A DNA stretch of 35,236 nucleotides from Mucilaginibacter xinganensis (GCA_026225055.1 JAMFSA010000050.1:1-35236); one strand, 5' to 3'; shown: positions 16,657 through 23,451, numbered from the stretch's first letter. Program-made: numbers and translations. Notes: generated by a model not told the origin, from the letters alone.

Positions 16657-16692
16657 ATCTGTGTTCTTTGTGAAAAATCTTTGTGGTTCATT
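16657..16692 (+). repeat. T/G-rich 'tctgtgttctttgtg'-type repeat sequence
   Basis: The gap between 16624 and 16743 contains a stretch with three TCTG/CTTTGTG-like units (around 16658, 16665 and 16678). It resembles, from memory, a low-complexity motif dispersed in intergenic DNA of many unrelated bacteria. No further copy was noticed in this window. Function unknown. Confidence 0.35.
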
Positions 16693-16742
16693 CAGCATAA
16701 AGAGCCGACAAAAGCTTACTTTTATTGTAAACTTAAATCACA

Positions 16743-17537
16743 ATGCAGGCGCAAACCATTGATGAGGTTATCAGTCAGATGGAGGCTATTATCAGCCATT
16801 CTATCAAGTCAAACAGCAGGGCGGGCTACTTTGCTGCCTTGTATTACAAGGTTACCTGCCGGGTTAAACAAGGCATACAGTCCGGCGAATTTGAGAATGG
16901 TCAGCGAATGGAGCAGTTTGATGTAACCTTCGCCAACCGCTACCTCGCCGCTTATGAGCAATGGATCAACAAAACCCCGGTAACATCCCTCTCATGGAAA
17001 ATCGCTTTTGATGAACTGGAAAAACCCACAGTTCTGGTTTTGCAGCATTTGTTATTAGGCATGAACGCCCATATCAACCTCGATTTGGGTGTGGCAGTTG
17101 TTGAACTGGCTACGGCGCAGAATCAGCCATTGGAGAACATGCACAATGATTTTAACACCATCAACACCATATTGGCGGCCCTAACCTATCAGGTGATCAA
17201 TGAGCTCGATCAGGTTTCGCCGTTGATATCACTTGCAGGCCTGCACTCAAAAAATGATTCCCTATTCATCCAATTTGCTATGAATAACGCGCGGGATGGC
17301 GCATGGTGCTTCGCCGAGGAGCTGGCATTAAAATCAGGTGCGGATTATACAGCCTTAATCGTTCAGCGCGATAAGGATATCTATAACCTTGGCGGCGGAA
17401 TTGTTAATCTTGGCGGCTTTTTAAAGTTCACCATTTTCATCATTTACCTGTTCGGCTATAAAAACCCGGCGAAGATAATTGAGGTGATGAATACTTATAA
17501 AAAGACTTACCTGAAAGCAAAATCATCAGCAAACTAA
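16743..17537 (+). CDS. DUF5995 family protein
   Basis: This 264-residue helical cytoplasmic protein has the signature LLLGMNAHINLDLGVAV in the middle, which I recognise from DUF5995. The N-terminal IDEVISQMEAII and the YKVTCRVKQGIQ segment with following acidic residues also fit. The His/Asn/Asp-rich central helix, together with a later HNDF and a C-terminal RDGAWCFAEEL, suggests a metal or phosphate-binding helical bundle, but no reaction is established. The next gene is convergent, with a shared hairpin between them. Confidence 0.8.
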   Translation: MQAQTIDEVISQMEAIISHSIKSNSRAGYFAALYYKVTCRVKQGIQSGEFENGQRMEQFDVTFANRYLAAYEQWINKTPVTSLSWKIAFDELEKPTVLVLQHLLLGMNAHINLDLGVAVVELATAQNQPLENMHNDFNTINTILAALTYQVINELDQVSPLISLAGLHSKNDSLFIQFAMNNARDGAWCFAEELALKSGADYTALIVQRDKDIYNLGGGIVNLGGFLKFTIFIIYLFGYKNPAKIIEVMNTYKKTYLKAKSSAN

Positions 17538-17573
17538 AAAGGCAAGTAACATACTTCATTACCTGCCCCTTTT
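17536..17573. terminator. bidirectional hairpin between convergent genes
   Basis: GGCAAGTAA (17541-17549) pairs with TTACCTGCC (17559-17567) with one internal mismatch. It is flanked by A-run (17536-17540) and T-run (17570-17573), so it can serve both the DUF5995 gene and the isochorismatase-like gene. Confidence 0.6.
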
Positions 17574-17589
17574 ATTTCAATTAATCTTC

Positions 17590-18147
17590 TTATTTAACCC
17601 ATTCGCCCACAGTTCGCACATCTGCCTGGCGCGGGAAAACTTTGGTGGTTAATACCCTGTGTACCTCTTCATCGCCATCGGCGCAGCAATCAGATAGTAC
17701 AGTAATGCGGTAATCTTTATCGGCAGCCTCGCGTACAGTTGATAATATAGCGCCGCTGGTAGCAACACCACTAAGCACTATATGTTTAATTTCCTGTGCC
17801 CTTAAAACCACTTCCAGGTCGTTGCCTGTAAACGCGCTCACACGGCGTTTTATCATGGTTACTTCGCCTTCTAACGGAGTTAATTCAGGAATAACTTTGG
17901 CAAATTCGGCCATATCCGTGCTGGCAAATCTTTCCTTGCCTGCACCAAAGCTTTTGTTGTTTAAACTCACTTCGGGCGCTCCCGGCCTGAAACCTACCGT
18001 TACATAAATAACCGTGATCTTATTTTCGCGGGCGCTGGCTATGGCTTTAGTGGCATTGGCAATAAGCGCCCCGGTATCCGGCAGCATACCCATAATGCCA
18101 ACCTGCAGATCAATTACTAAAAGTGCTGTATTTTGTAGCTGTTCCAT
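17590..18147 (-). CDS. isochorismatase-fold hydrolase lacking the usual catalytic Cys
   Basis: The 185 residues show the isochorismatase/cysteine hydrolase fold: ALLVIDLQVGIM with Asp13, and MIKRRVSAFTGNDLE with Lys100. The nucleophile elbow reads LSGVATSGAILSTVREA, where the family's cysteine position (G-V-A-T-x-x-C) is Ala133. Without the cysteine, amidase-type chemistry is unlikely. True isochorismatases also lack this Cys, so an ether-hydrolase or non-catalytic role is possible. It is the last gene of the minus-strand TetR-MFS run, 23 bp after the small membrane protein. Confidence 0.85.
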   Translation of the reverse strand: MEQLQNTALLVIDLQVGIMGMLPDTGALIANATKAIASARENKITVIYVTVGFRPGAPEVSLNNKSFGAGKERFASTDMAEFAKVIPELTPLEGEVTMIKRRVSAFTGNDLEVVLRAQEIKHIVLSGVATSGAILSTVREAADKDYRITVLSDCCADGDEEVHRVLTTKVFPRQADVRTVGEWVK

Positions 18148-18170
18148 TTTTATGATGATTATTTTTGATT

Positions 18171-18479
18171 TTATATTTTATCCTTGTTCACAAAGTTTTT
18201 TGCGCATACAACGCTCAGAAAAACCACGCCTGCAAAAAACACAATTAATGAGAGGTTGTTGTCTGCAGAAACCTTCCCACTCCTGAAAAGTAAAAAGCCA
18301 ACTACCAAATTAAACAGGCCCCACATCGTATTTACCATAGGGCTCGATAACCCCTTACCCGGCGGCTTTGCAAATGGCGTGGGGAAAGCATCCCCACAAA
18401 CACCCTTTACAAAATGCGGCACAAAGTTGGCCAGAAATGCACCTGCCCAAAAACCAGCGAAATAATTATACCATTCCAT
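18171..18479 (-). CDS. small membrane protein, unknown function
   Basis: The 102 residues form about three hydrophobic segments (FAGFWAGAFLANFV near the N-terminus; MWGLFNLVVGFLLF in the middle; LSLIVFFAGVVFLSVVCA near the end). A Pro/Gly/Lys-rich loop, PTPFAKPPGKGLSSP, links the first two. I do not assign a family. It lies 36 bp after the MFS transporter and 23 bp before the isochorismatase-like gene, so it is probably part of the same operon and may belong to the same detoxification or export response. Confidence 0.75.
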   Translation of the reverse strand: MEWYNYFAGFWAGAFLANFVPHFVKGVCGDAFPTPFAKPPGKGLSSPMVNTMWGLFNLVVGFLLFRSGKVSADNNLSLIVFFAGVVFLSVVCAKNFVNKDKI

Positions 18480-18515
18480 AATAAATAATTTAAAGTTGTA
18501 TATGATTTATGTTGA

Positions 18516-19793
18516 TTAAACTTGTTCTGCTTCCATCTCCTCTGCCTCCATTAACTGTTCCGCATTAACCTTATCCCTTCGGCCACTGACCAGGAATTTA
18601 TAAAATGCCGCAACTATTACCAGCGATATTATACCCTGACAAAGTATGGCATTAGGCGCACCAATCTGTTGCGATACAGCGCCTATAAGCAAACTACCGA
18701 TAGGCAGCATCCCAAAATAAGCCATTGCCACGTAGCTCATTACCCTGCCCCGCATCGCTTTGTCTGATTCTACCTGGATAATGGTAATAAAAATAGTGGT
18801 CTGCGACATCATACCAAACCCGGATATAGCTGCAAACAACATGGCTACTGGAAAATAACTGATATGCGAGAAAAACATCAGGCAGATGCCAAAGATGATA
18901 GAATTAATGAGCAGTATTATTTTAAGATCAGTCCCCGGTTTTAATGAGGCCAGGAATACTGAACCTGCTACCGCACCTAAACCTATAAAGCTGTTGATAT
19001 ACCCAAAGGTAGCGGCATCGCCCTTAAAAATAACCTTGGCAAATACCGGCAGCAAGGTATTATAAGGTAACACCAGCAAGCTTATTAAACCCAGCATAAT
19101 CATCATTATGCTTATGGAAGGCGTATTTTTAAGGTATACCAACCCTTCAACCAGTTCAGATTTCACCTTCTTCGTTACTGAAGGTGGAATGTATGCAGGT
19201 AGTTTCATCAACAGTAAAGAAACGATCACCGCTATAAAACTGGCCGCATTAATAAGGAAACAAGCACCTGCGCCATATTTTACCAGGATGATACCTGATA
19301 TTGCTGGGCCAACCAAACGGGCTATATTTACCATGGATGAATTGAGCGCGAGGGCATTAGGCAGGTCATCTTTATCGGTTACCATTTCGTGAATGAGCGG
19401 CTGCCTTGCAGGTACATCAAAAGCGTTAACAATGCCGAGCAATACGCTAAGCGCCAATATTTCCCAAACGGTATAGTGGTTGATCAGCACTAATACAGCC
19501 AGCAATACAGCCTGTATCATTGAAGCAGTTTGTGTAATAAGCAATACCTTATAACGATTATACCTGTCTGAAGCTATACCGCCCAGTAACGAGAAAAGAA
19601 ACGACGGAAATTGTGATGCAAATACGCTAAGGCCCAGCATAAATGCCGAGTGGGTCATGGTATAAACCATCCAGCTTACCCCGGTTCGCTGCATCCACGT
19701 GCCGATCTGCGAGATAGACTGCCCGGCAAAAAATAAACTATAGTTCCGATTCCGGAATGCACGAAATGTGCTGGTTATTTTATTTGTATTCAT
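18516..19793 (-). CDS. MFS exporter, transmembrane secretion effector type (MFS_3)
   Basis: This 425-residue protein with twelve membrane helices opens with FRAFRNRNYSLFFAGQSISQIGTWMQ, the characteristic N-terminus of the MFS_3/EntS-like drug and siderophore exporters. The loop 2-3 motif is GGIASDRYNRYKVLL and the central DVPARQPLIHEMV is also typical. The C-terminus is acidic (MEAEEMEAEQV). It likely extrudes a small hydrophobic compound by proton antiport. A TetR gene lies 72 bp upstream on the same strand and shares a candidate operator with it. Confidence 0.92.
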   Translation of the reverse strand: MNTNKITSTFRAFRNRNYSLFFAGQSISQIGTWMQRTGVSWMVYTMTHSAFMLGLSVFASQFPSFLFSLLGGIASDRYNRYKVLLITQTASMIQAVLLAVLVLINHYTVWEILALSVLLGIVNAFDVPARQPLIHEMVTDKDDLPNALALNSSMVNIARLVGPAISGIILVKYGAGACFLINAASFIAVIVSLLLMKLPAYIPPSVTKKVKSELVEGLVYLKNTPSISIMMIMLGLISLLVLPYNTLLPVFAKVIFKGDAATFGYINSFIGLGAVAGSVFLASLKPGTDLKIILLINSIIFGICLMFFSHISYFPVAMLFAAISGFGMMSQTTIFITIIQVESDKAMRGRVMSYVAMAYFGMLPIGSLLIGAVSQQIGAPNAILCQGIISLVIVAAFYKFLVSGRRDKVNAEQLMEAEEMEAEQV

Positions 19794-19820
19794 TTAGCTA
19801 TGACTATAATATAATTAAAC

Positions 19821-19850
19821 AATTCGACACTATTCGTCATTTTGTCGAAA
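19821..19850 (-). promoter_or_regulatory. candidate TetR operator upstream of the MFS gene
   Basis: The sequence contains AATTCGAC (19821-19828) and, 10 bp on, ATTTTGTCGAAA (19839-19850), 28-57 bp upstream of the MFS start. The 12-mer recurs exactly upstream of the tetR gene (20543-20554). AATTCGAC is the inverse of GTCGAATT at that second site. Recurrence at both promoters of the regulon suggests autoregulation by the TetR protein. Confidence 0.5.
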
Positions 19851-19865
19851 CCAAAGCAAATTTTT

Positions 19866-20483
19866 TTATTTCTTTAATCCGTTCATAACCATTTGTGTAA
19901 ATGCGTTAACAGCAGGTTCAATTCCGCTGAAATCACTTTCAATGGCCATTTCGCGTTTTAAGCCATGTACCGTACTCAGCAGCACATATATAAGCGATTC
20001 CTGTTCCTTTTCATCCATCACACGTACTTCTCCTTTTTCAATACCTTGGTTCAATATCTGGCGGAGCAAAACACCTTCCTGTTTCATGATCCGCCTGTGA
20101 ATAGCTTGTGCAGCCTTATTATAATTCAACATTTCATCAGCATCCATACCGGTATTTATGGTACTATAAAAGCTCCTTCTATCGCGTATTACTTTTAACT
20201 TGGTTGCACAAAAGGCATGGATCTTTTCTTCTGTTGTAATTGCGTTGTCTACCCCTTTAGCAATAGCGTTCAGCAGTTCCTTTATCTCCACATCCATTAC
20301 AGCTTCAAGCACTTCTTCTTTGCTTTTATAGTAATAATAAAGCGAACTCCGCCCCTTGCCTATAGCTTTAGCCACGTCATCCATAGTCACCTTACGGAAT
20401 CCATGAGCCTGAAACAGCTGTTTAGCTGCTTGCAGGATCTGTTCCTCCATAAGTTCTTCTTTAGTTTGTTCTATGGTTGACAT
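19866..20483 (-). CDS. TetR/AcrR-family transcriptional regulator
   Basis: The protein is read as 205 residues from MSTIEQTKEELMEE (ATG 20483). The open frame runs 17 codons further upstream, but those lie in the promoter/operator zone and do not resemble a TetR start. The N-terminal helix-turn-helix (about 12-57) reads ILQAAKQLFQAHGFRKVTMD, then VAKAIGKGRSSLYYYYKSKEE, a textbook TetR domain. The remaining helices form the ligand-binding and dimer domain. It most likely represses the downstream MFS exporter operon and itself, releasing DNA when a toxic substrate binds. It is divergent from the ArsR gene. Confidence 0.92.
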   Translation of the reverse strand: MSTIEQTKEELMEEQILQAAKQLFQAHGFRKVTMDDVAKAIGKGRSSLYYYYKSKEEVLEAVMDVEIKELLNAIAKGVDNAITTEEKIHAFCATKLKVIRDRRSFYSTINTGMDADEMLNYNKAAQAIHRRIMKQEGVLLRQILNQGIEKGEVRVMDEKEQESLIYVLLSTVHGLKREMAIESDFSGIEPAVNAFTQMVMNGLKK

Positions 20484-20542
20484 TTTGTGTGTTTGACTAC
20501 TAATTACGATGCAAAGATAATACATTTTAAACAATTGAGCAA

Positions 20543-20563
20543 ATTTTGTCGAAAAGTCGAATT
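20543..20563 (-). promoter_or_regulatory. candidate TetR operator upstream of tetR
   Basis: ATTTTGTCGAAA (20543-20554) is followed by GTCGAATT (20556-20563), giving two GTCGAA half-sites in direct order 8 bp apart, 60-80 bp upstream of the TetR start. The first 12 bases recur exactly at the MFS promoter. Confidence 0.5.
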
Positions 20564-20602
20564 ATTAATCTTCTCCAATATTGAAAAAAGTAAAAAATAA
20601 AT

Positions 20603-20649
20603 TTGCGCAACCGATTGATTGCGTTTATATTTGCAACCAATCAATTGCA
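20603..20649 (+). promoter_or_regulatory. promoter with twin ArsR-type operators (module 1)
   Basis: TTG (20603-20605) and TATATTTG (20626-20633), 20 nt apart, fit the Bacteroidota TTG/TAnnTTTG promoter. Two 18-nt palindromes flank the -7 box: CGCAACCGATTGATTGCG (20606-20623) and TGCAACCAATCAATTGCA (20632-20649), 26 bp apart. Their arms are (C/T)GCAA and TTGC(G/A), and the outer pair changes in a compensating way. The position implies repression by the ArsR protein encoded at 20656. Confidence 0.8.
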
Positions 20650-20655
20650 TTTAAT

Positions 20656-20961
20656 ATGAGAAGAGATATTTTTCAAGCCATTGCAGATCCTACCCGCCGG
20701 GCCATCCTTAGCTTACTGGCTCTGCAAGCCATGACGCCCAACGCCCTCGCCCAGCATTTCGACAGTACACGACAAGCGGTATCAAAGCATATTAAAATAC
20801 TCACCGAATGTGAAGCTGTAAAGCAAAAGCAAACCGGGCGCGAAATTTACTATCATGCAAATCTTCAAAAAATGAAAGAAATAGACATATGGCTCGATCA
20901 GTTCCGCAAGCAGTGGGAAGATCGTTTCGACCAGTTAGATGATGTATTAAAGGACCTATAA
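20656..20961 (+). CDS. ArsR-family transcriptional regulator (SRPBCC-linked)
   Basis: The protein has 101 residues from ATG 20656. A longer frame from TTG 20581 would run through the promoter and both operators and is rejected. The winged-helix domain shows [17 protein letters not shown], helix-turn-helix [19 protein letters not shown] and wing GREIYYH, a form typical of ArsR proteins encoded with AHSA1/SRPBCC proteins. There are no metal-binding cysteine motifs, so it is probably not metal-responsive. It should bind the twin GCAA-N8-TTGC palindromes on its own promoter. The SRPBCC gene follows after 12 bp. Confidence 0.92.
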   Translation: MRRDIFQAIADPTRRAILSLLALQAMTPNALAQHFDSTRQAVSKHIKILTECEAVKQKQTGREIYYHANLQKMKEIDIWLDQFRKQWEDRFDQLDDVLKDL

Positions 20962-20973
20962 ACATAAAAAATC

Positions 20974-21462
20974 ATGAGCAATACAGTAATTTCAAAAGAC
21001 CTGGCTAACAAAAAGCTACGCGTTACCCGCACTTTCGCGGCACCGCTTGAAAAAGTTTGGAAAGCATGGACAGTAAGTGATCTGTTAGACAAATGGTGGG
21101 CCCCCAAGCCATGGAAAGCCGTAACCAAAACAATGGATTTTAGAGAAGGGGGCCTATGGCTTTATTACATGCTCGGGCCAAACGGCGAACAGTTTTGGTC
21201 GAGGGTAGATATTACAACCGTTGACTCGCCAAATAGCTTTAGCGCAACCTGCGTTTTTTGTGATGAAAATGGAACCCCCAACGCCGATACTCCGCCGATG
21301 CACTGGTTTAACCGTTTTAAGGCTGATGGAGAAAATACCATAGTTGATGTAACGCTCTCCTTTAATACCGAAGAGGGTATGCAAAAGATTATTGCAATGG
21401 GCTTTGAAGGTGGCTTTAGCATGGGCCTTGATAACCTGGAAGAATTATTAGCAGCCGGATAA
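20974..21462 (+). CDS. SRPBCC/AHSA1-domain protein (module 1)
   Basis: The 162 residues form an AHSA1-like START fold. LRVTRTFAAPLEKVWKAWTV is followed by LDKWWAPKPWKAV (approximately 14-50), then WSRVDITTVDSPNSFSATC strands and the C-terminal helix MGFEGGFSMGLDNLEELL that closes the hydrophobic pocket. Such proteins bind hydrophobic ligands. A direct link to Hsp90 is not implied. It is cotranscribed with the ArsR repressor, 12 bp downstream, and a strong terminator follows after 22 bp. The ligand is unknown. Confidence 0.9.
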   Translation: MSNTVISKDLANKKLRVTRTFAAPLEKVWKAWTVSDLLDKWWAPKPWKAVTKTMDFREGGLWLYYMLGPNGEQFWSRVDITTVDSPNSFSATCVFCDENGTPNADTPPMHWFNRFKADGENTIVDVTLSFNTEEGMQKIIAMGFEGGFSMGLDNLEELLAAG

Positions 21463-21484
21463 TTACCGGAATATATTTTTTATG

Positions 21485-21519
21485 AAGGCTTGCCTGTGTG
21501 TATACAGGCAAGCCTTTTA
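21485..21519 (+). terminator. intrinsic terminator of ArsR/SRPBCC module 1
   Basis: AAGGCTTGCCTGT (21485-21497) and ACAGGCAAGCCTT (21504-21516) pair perfectly over 13 bp with a 6-nt loop. A short T-run and AT-rich sequence follow. Confidence 0.9.
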
Positions 21520-21655
21520 TCTTTTGATGTAGTGTTATAGGGATGCGGAAGATTAGAAAAGCGTGAGATGGTGCGATTCCTTCCGGAAGGGGTTATTGAA
21601 ATAGCTTAGTCTACGTACAAACCCCTCCCTGCCACTTCACAACCAGCCGCCCCCC

Positions 21656-21944
21656 CTCCCATGGGCTACAAGTGTGGACACATCTTTTGAGATGAAATAT
21701 TTTTTTAAATCAACTCCGTAGGAGTTAAATATTGGTAGAAATCATATTAAAAGGATGTTTTTCGCTCCGTTAGGTGCGATATTAATGAACTATGCGCTAA
21801 CAATACGGTATAAGCCGTGATATAAATCGGACTATGTTATGTACTTACAGCACATATAAATCTTTTAAACCTGTTTCTACCAATATTTAACCCCTAAGGG
21901 GTTAAGACTATCAACATGTGTACACACAGTAGCTCCCATAGGAG
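21656..21944. mobile_element. MITE-like inverted-repeat element without a coding region
   Basis: About 289 bp are bounded by long imperfect inverted repeats. The outer arms are 21656-21686 and 21913-21944 (shared CTCC, ATGGG, CTAC, GTGTG and ACACAT blocks). The inner arms are 21712-21741 and 21874-21903, 30 bp with three mismatches, including a perfect 17-bp match (TTAAATATTGGTAGAAA versus its complement). Each inner arm contains its own hairpin, AACTCC-GTA-GGAGTT or AACCCC-TAA-GGGGTT, whose stem bases differ in a compensating way. A third hairpin, CGCTCC-GTTA-GGTGCG (21763-21778), lies inside. No ORF or target-site duplication was found. It is probably a non-autonomous mobile or REP-like repeat. 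Confidence 0.6.
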
Positions 21945-21983
21945 GGAATTTCCGAAAACAATGAAGTACTGTGTAAGAAGTTT

Positions 21984-22070
21984 GCGTTAGGGATTGAAAC
22001 GGATACCTGCCTGATGGTTAAGGCCTGGTGTAGTATGAGTGGAAAGCCCGGGCCGCAGGTAACGCCCTAA
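21984..22070. repeat. structured palindromic element (REP-like or RNA-forming)
   Basis: A nested fold is readable. TACCTGC (22004-22010) pairs with GCAGGTA (22055-22061). Directly inside it, GGCCTGG (22022-22028) pairs with CCGGGCC (22048-22054) with one G-T wobble. GCGTTA (21984-21989) or TTAGGG (21987-21992) can close the outside with TAACGC (22060-22065) or CCCTAA (22065-22070). The two closing options are mutually exclusive in part. Similar GTTAGGGATTGAAACGGATA-type sequences seem familiar as dispersed repeats of Bacteroidota, but this is recall only. Confidence 0.5.
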
Positions 22071-22111
22071 TAATTAACACAGTAATTCCCCCCTCCCTAT
22101 TCAAGCAAAAC

Positions 22112-22176
22112 TTTTTTTTAAAAAAAATTTGCGTAACTCAGAAGTTACATATATATTTGAGTAACTTAAAAGTTAC
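22112..22176 (+). promoter_or_regulatory. promoter with twin ArsR-type operators (module 2)
   Basis: A T8A8 tract (22112-22127) precedes TTG (22129-22131) and, 20 nt on, TATATTTG (22152-22159), the same spacing as in module 1. Two 16-nt palindromes flank the -7 box: GTAACTCAGAAGTTAC (22133-22148) and GTAACTTAAAAGTTAC (22161-22176), 28 bp apart. Each is GTAACT-N4-AGTTAC. The second ends six bases before the ATG of the first gene, so repressor binding would block initiation. Confidence 0.85.
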
Positions 22177-22181
22177 CTATT

Positions 22182-22634
22182 ATGAGCAAAAGTATTAATC
22201 ACCAACTTTTCTTTTCTCATCCCCCAAAGGCGGTATGGGAGTATTTAACCAATCCTGAGCTAATGGAGCTCTGGCTGATGAAAAACGATTTTAAACCGGT
22301 TGTCGGTCACGATTTCCAGTTTCGTGTAAAACCATTACCCGAACTTAATTTCGATGGGGTTGTTTATTGTCGTGTATTGGAGATCAATCCACACAAAAAA
22401 CTTTCCTATTCGTGGAAATCCGGTCCGGGCGATGGTACCTATAACATTGATTCGATAGTTACGTGGCGCCTACACCCCAAAGATAACGGCACTGAACTGG
22501 TACTGGAGCATAGCAATTTTGCTATTATGGAAAACATTGGCTTGTTTAACGGTATGAATGAGGGCTGGTTAAAGAATATGCACAAGATCGCTAATCGTTT
22601 AAACACTGTAGAACATGGCTCAACCAACGCTTGA
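22182..22634 (+). CDS. SRPBCC-domain protein (module 2, first gene)
   Basis: The 150 residues form a START-like fold. HQLFFSHPPKAVWEYLTNPELMELWLM occupies the N-terminus, then GHDFQFRVKPLP, strands ending ELVLEHSNF, and the closing helix NGMNEGWLKNMHKIANRL. It is the promoter-proximal gene of the second ArsR module and overlaps the ArsR start by 20 bp. It probably binds a small hydrophobic ligand. No catalytic residues can be named. It is only distantly similar to the other three SRPBCC proteins here. Confidence 0.9.
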   Translation: MSKSINHQLFFSHPPKAVWEYLTNPELMELWLMKNDFKPVVGHDFQFRVKPLPELNFDGVVYCRVLEINPHKKLSYSWKSGPGDGTYNIDSIVTWRLHPKDNGTELVLEHSNFAIMENIGLFNGMNEGWLKNMHKIANRLNTVEHGSTNA

Positions 22635-22938
22635 TGCTTTCCAGGTGATTGCCGACCCCAGCCGGAGGAAGATGCTGATGCTGCTTACTGAAGACAGCCG
22701 GACCATCAACAGCCTGGCTGAAAACTTCGATATGAGCCGGCCTGCTGTATCAAAGCACATTAAAATACTGTACTCAGCGGGCTTTATTTCCATAAAGGAC
22801 ATCGGCCGGGAGCGGTATTGCACCCTGAAACAGGACGGCTTTAATGAGCTGCAGAAATGGATCTCGCATTTCGATGGCTTCTGGATATCGAAACTAAAAA
22901 ACCTGGAAAGGTTGTTAAACAACAAATTAACAAACTAA
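22615..22938 (+). CDS. ArsR-family transcriptional regulator (module 2)
   Basis: This 107-residue winged-helix protein has FQVIADPSRRKMLMLLT, helix-turn-helix [19 protein letters not shown] and wing GRERYCTL. The recognition helix shares AVSKHIKIL with the module 1 ArsR, but the preceding residues are DMSRP instead of DSTRQ, which fits the base difference between the two operator types. Its start lies inside the preceding SRPBCC gene, so translation is probably coupled. It lacks metal-binding cysteine motifs. It should autoregulate the four-gene operon through the GTAACT palindromes. Confidence 0.92.
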   Translation: MAQPTLDAFQVIADPSRRKMLMLLTEDSRTINSLAENFDMSRPAVSKHIKILYSAGFISIKDIGRERYCTLKQDGFNELQKWISHFDGFWISKLKNLERLLNNKLTN

Positions 22939-22950
22939 AAATCAAAGAAA

Positions 22951-23442
22951 ATGGCAACATCAGATTTCACTACTACCCTGATGGTAGATAAAACTCCGAA
23001 AGAAGTATACGACGCTATTAACGATGTTCGTGGATGGTGGTCGGAGAATATTGAGGGTAGCACAGATAAGCTTGACGATGAATATGTTTATAATTATAAG
23101 GATGTTCATTACTGCAGAATAAAACTGGTAGAAATGATCCCTGAAAGGAAAGTGGTTTGGCAGGTGCTTAGCAATTACTTCAAATTCACGGAAGACAAAA
23201 GCGAGTGGAACGGCACAAAGGTCATCTTTGATATTTCGCAGCAAGAAGGCAAAACGGCCATCAAATTCACGCATGAAGGCCTGGTTCCTCAATATGAATG
23301 CTATGAGATTTGCCGCGAAGCATGGACCAATTACATACAGGAAAGCCTGCGCGACTTGATCAACAGCGGTAAAGGGCACCCAAATACTAAAGAAGATGAC
23401 AGCTTTGACGCGCAGCTAATTGAAAAATGGAACCTGGCTTAA
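22951..23442 (+). CDS. SRPBCC-domain protein (module 2, third gene)
   Basis: The 163 residues contain TTTLMVDKTPKEVYDAINDV, RGWWSENIEG, EWNGTKVIFDI and the closing segment HEGLVPQYECYEICREAWT. It is clearly a paralogue of the next gene: both share W-W-S, the E-W-x-G-T-K strand, H-E-G-L, E-C-Y-x-I-C-x-x-A-W and a GKGxP tail. The paired cysteine and tyrosine in the C-terminal helix region is a distinctive feature of this subgroup. It starts 12 bp after the ArsR gene. Ligand unknown. Confidence 0.9.
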   Translation: MATSDFTTTLMVDKTPKEVYDAINDVRGWWSENIEGSTDKLDDEYVYNYKDVHYCRIKLVEMIPERKVVWQVLSNYFKFTEDKSEWNGTKVIFDISQQEGKTAIKFTHEGLVPQYECYEICREAWTNYIQESLRDLINSGKGHPNTKEDDSFDAQLIEKWNLA

Positions 23443-23451
23443 TGGAATATT

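Noticed and set aside
20484..20534. Upstream extension of the TetR gene by 17 codons
   Set aside because: The added residues do not resemble a TetR N-terminus and approach the operator. MSTIEQTKEELMEE is the typical start.
20581..20655. Upstream extension of the first ArsR gene from TTG 20581
   Set aside because: The extra 25 codons cover the promoter and both palindromic operators. The protein from ATG 20656 aligns with normal ArsR length.
21984..22010. GGATTGAAAC-like end reminiscent of a CRISPR repeat
   Set aside because: Only one copy is present, with no regularly spaced repeats and no cas genes in the window. The surrounding stems explain the sequence as a structured element.
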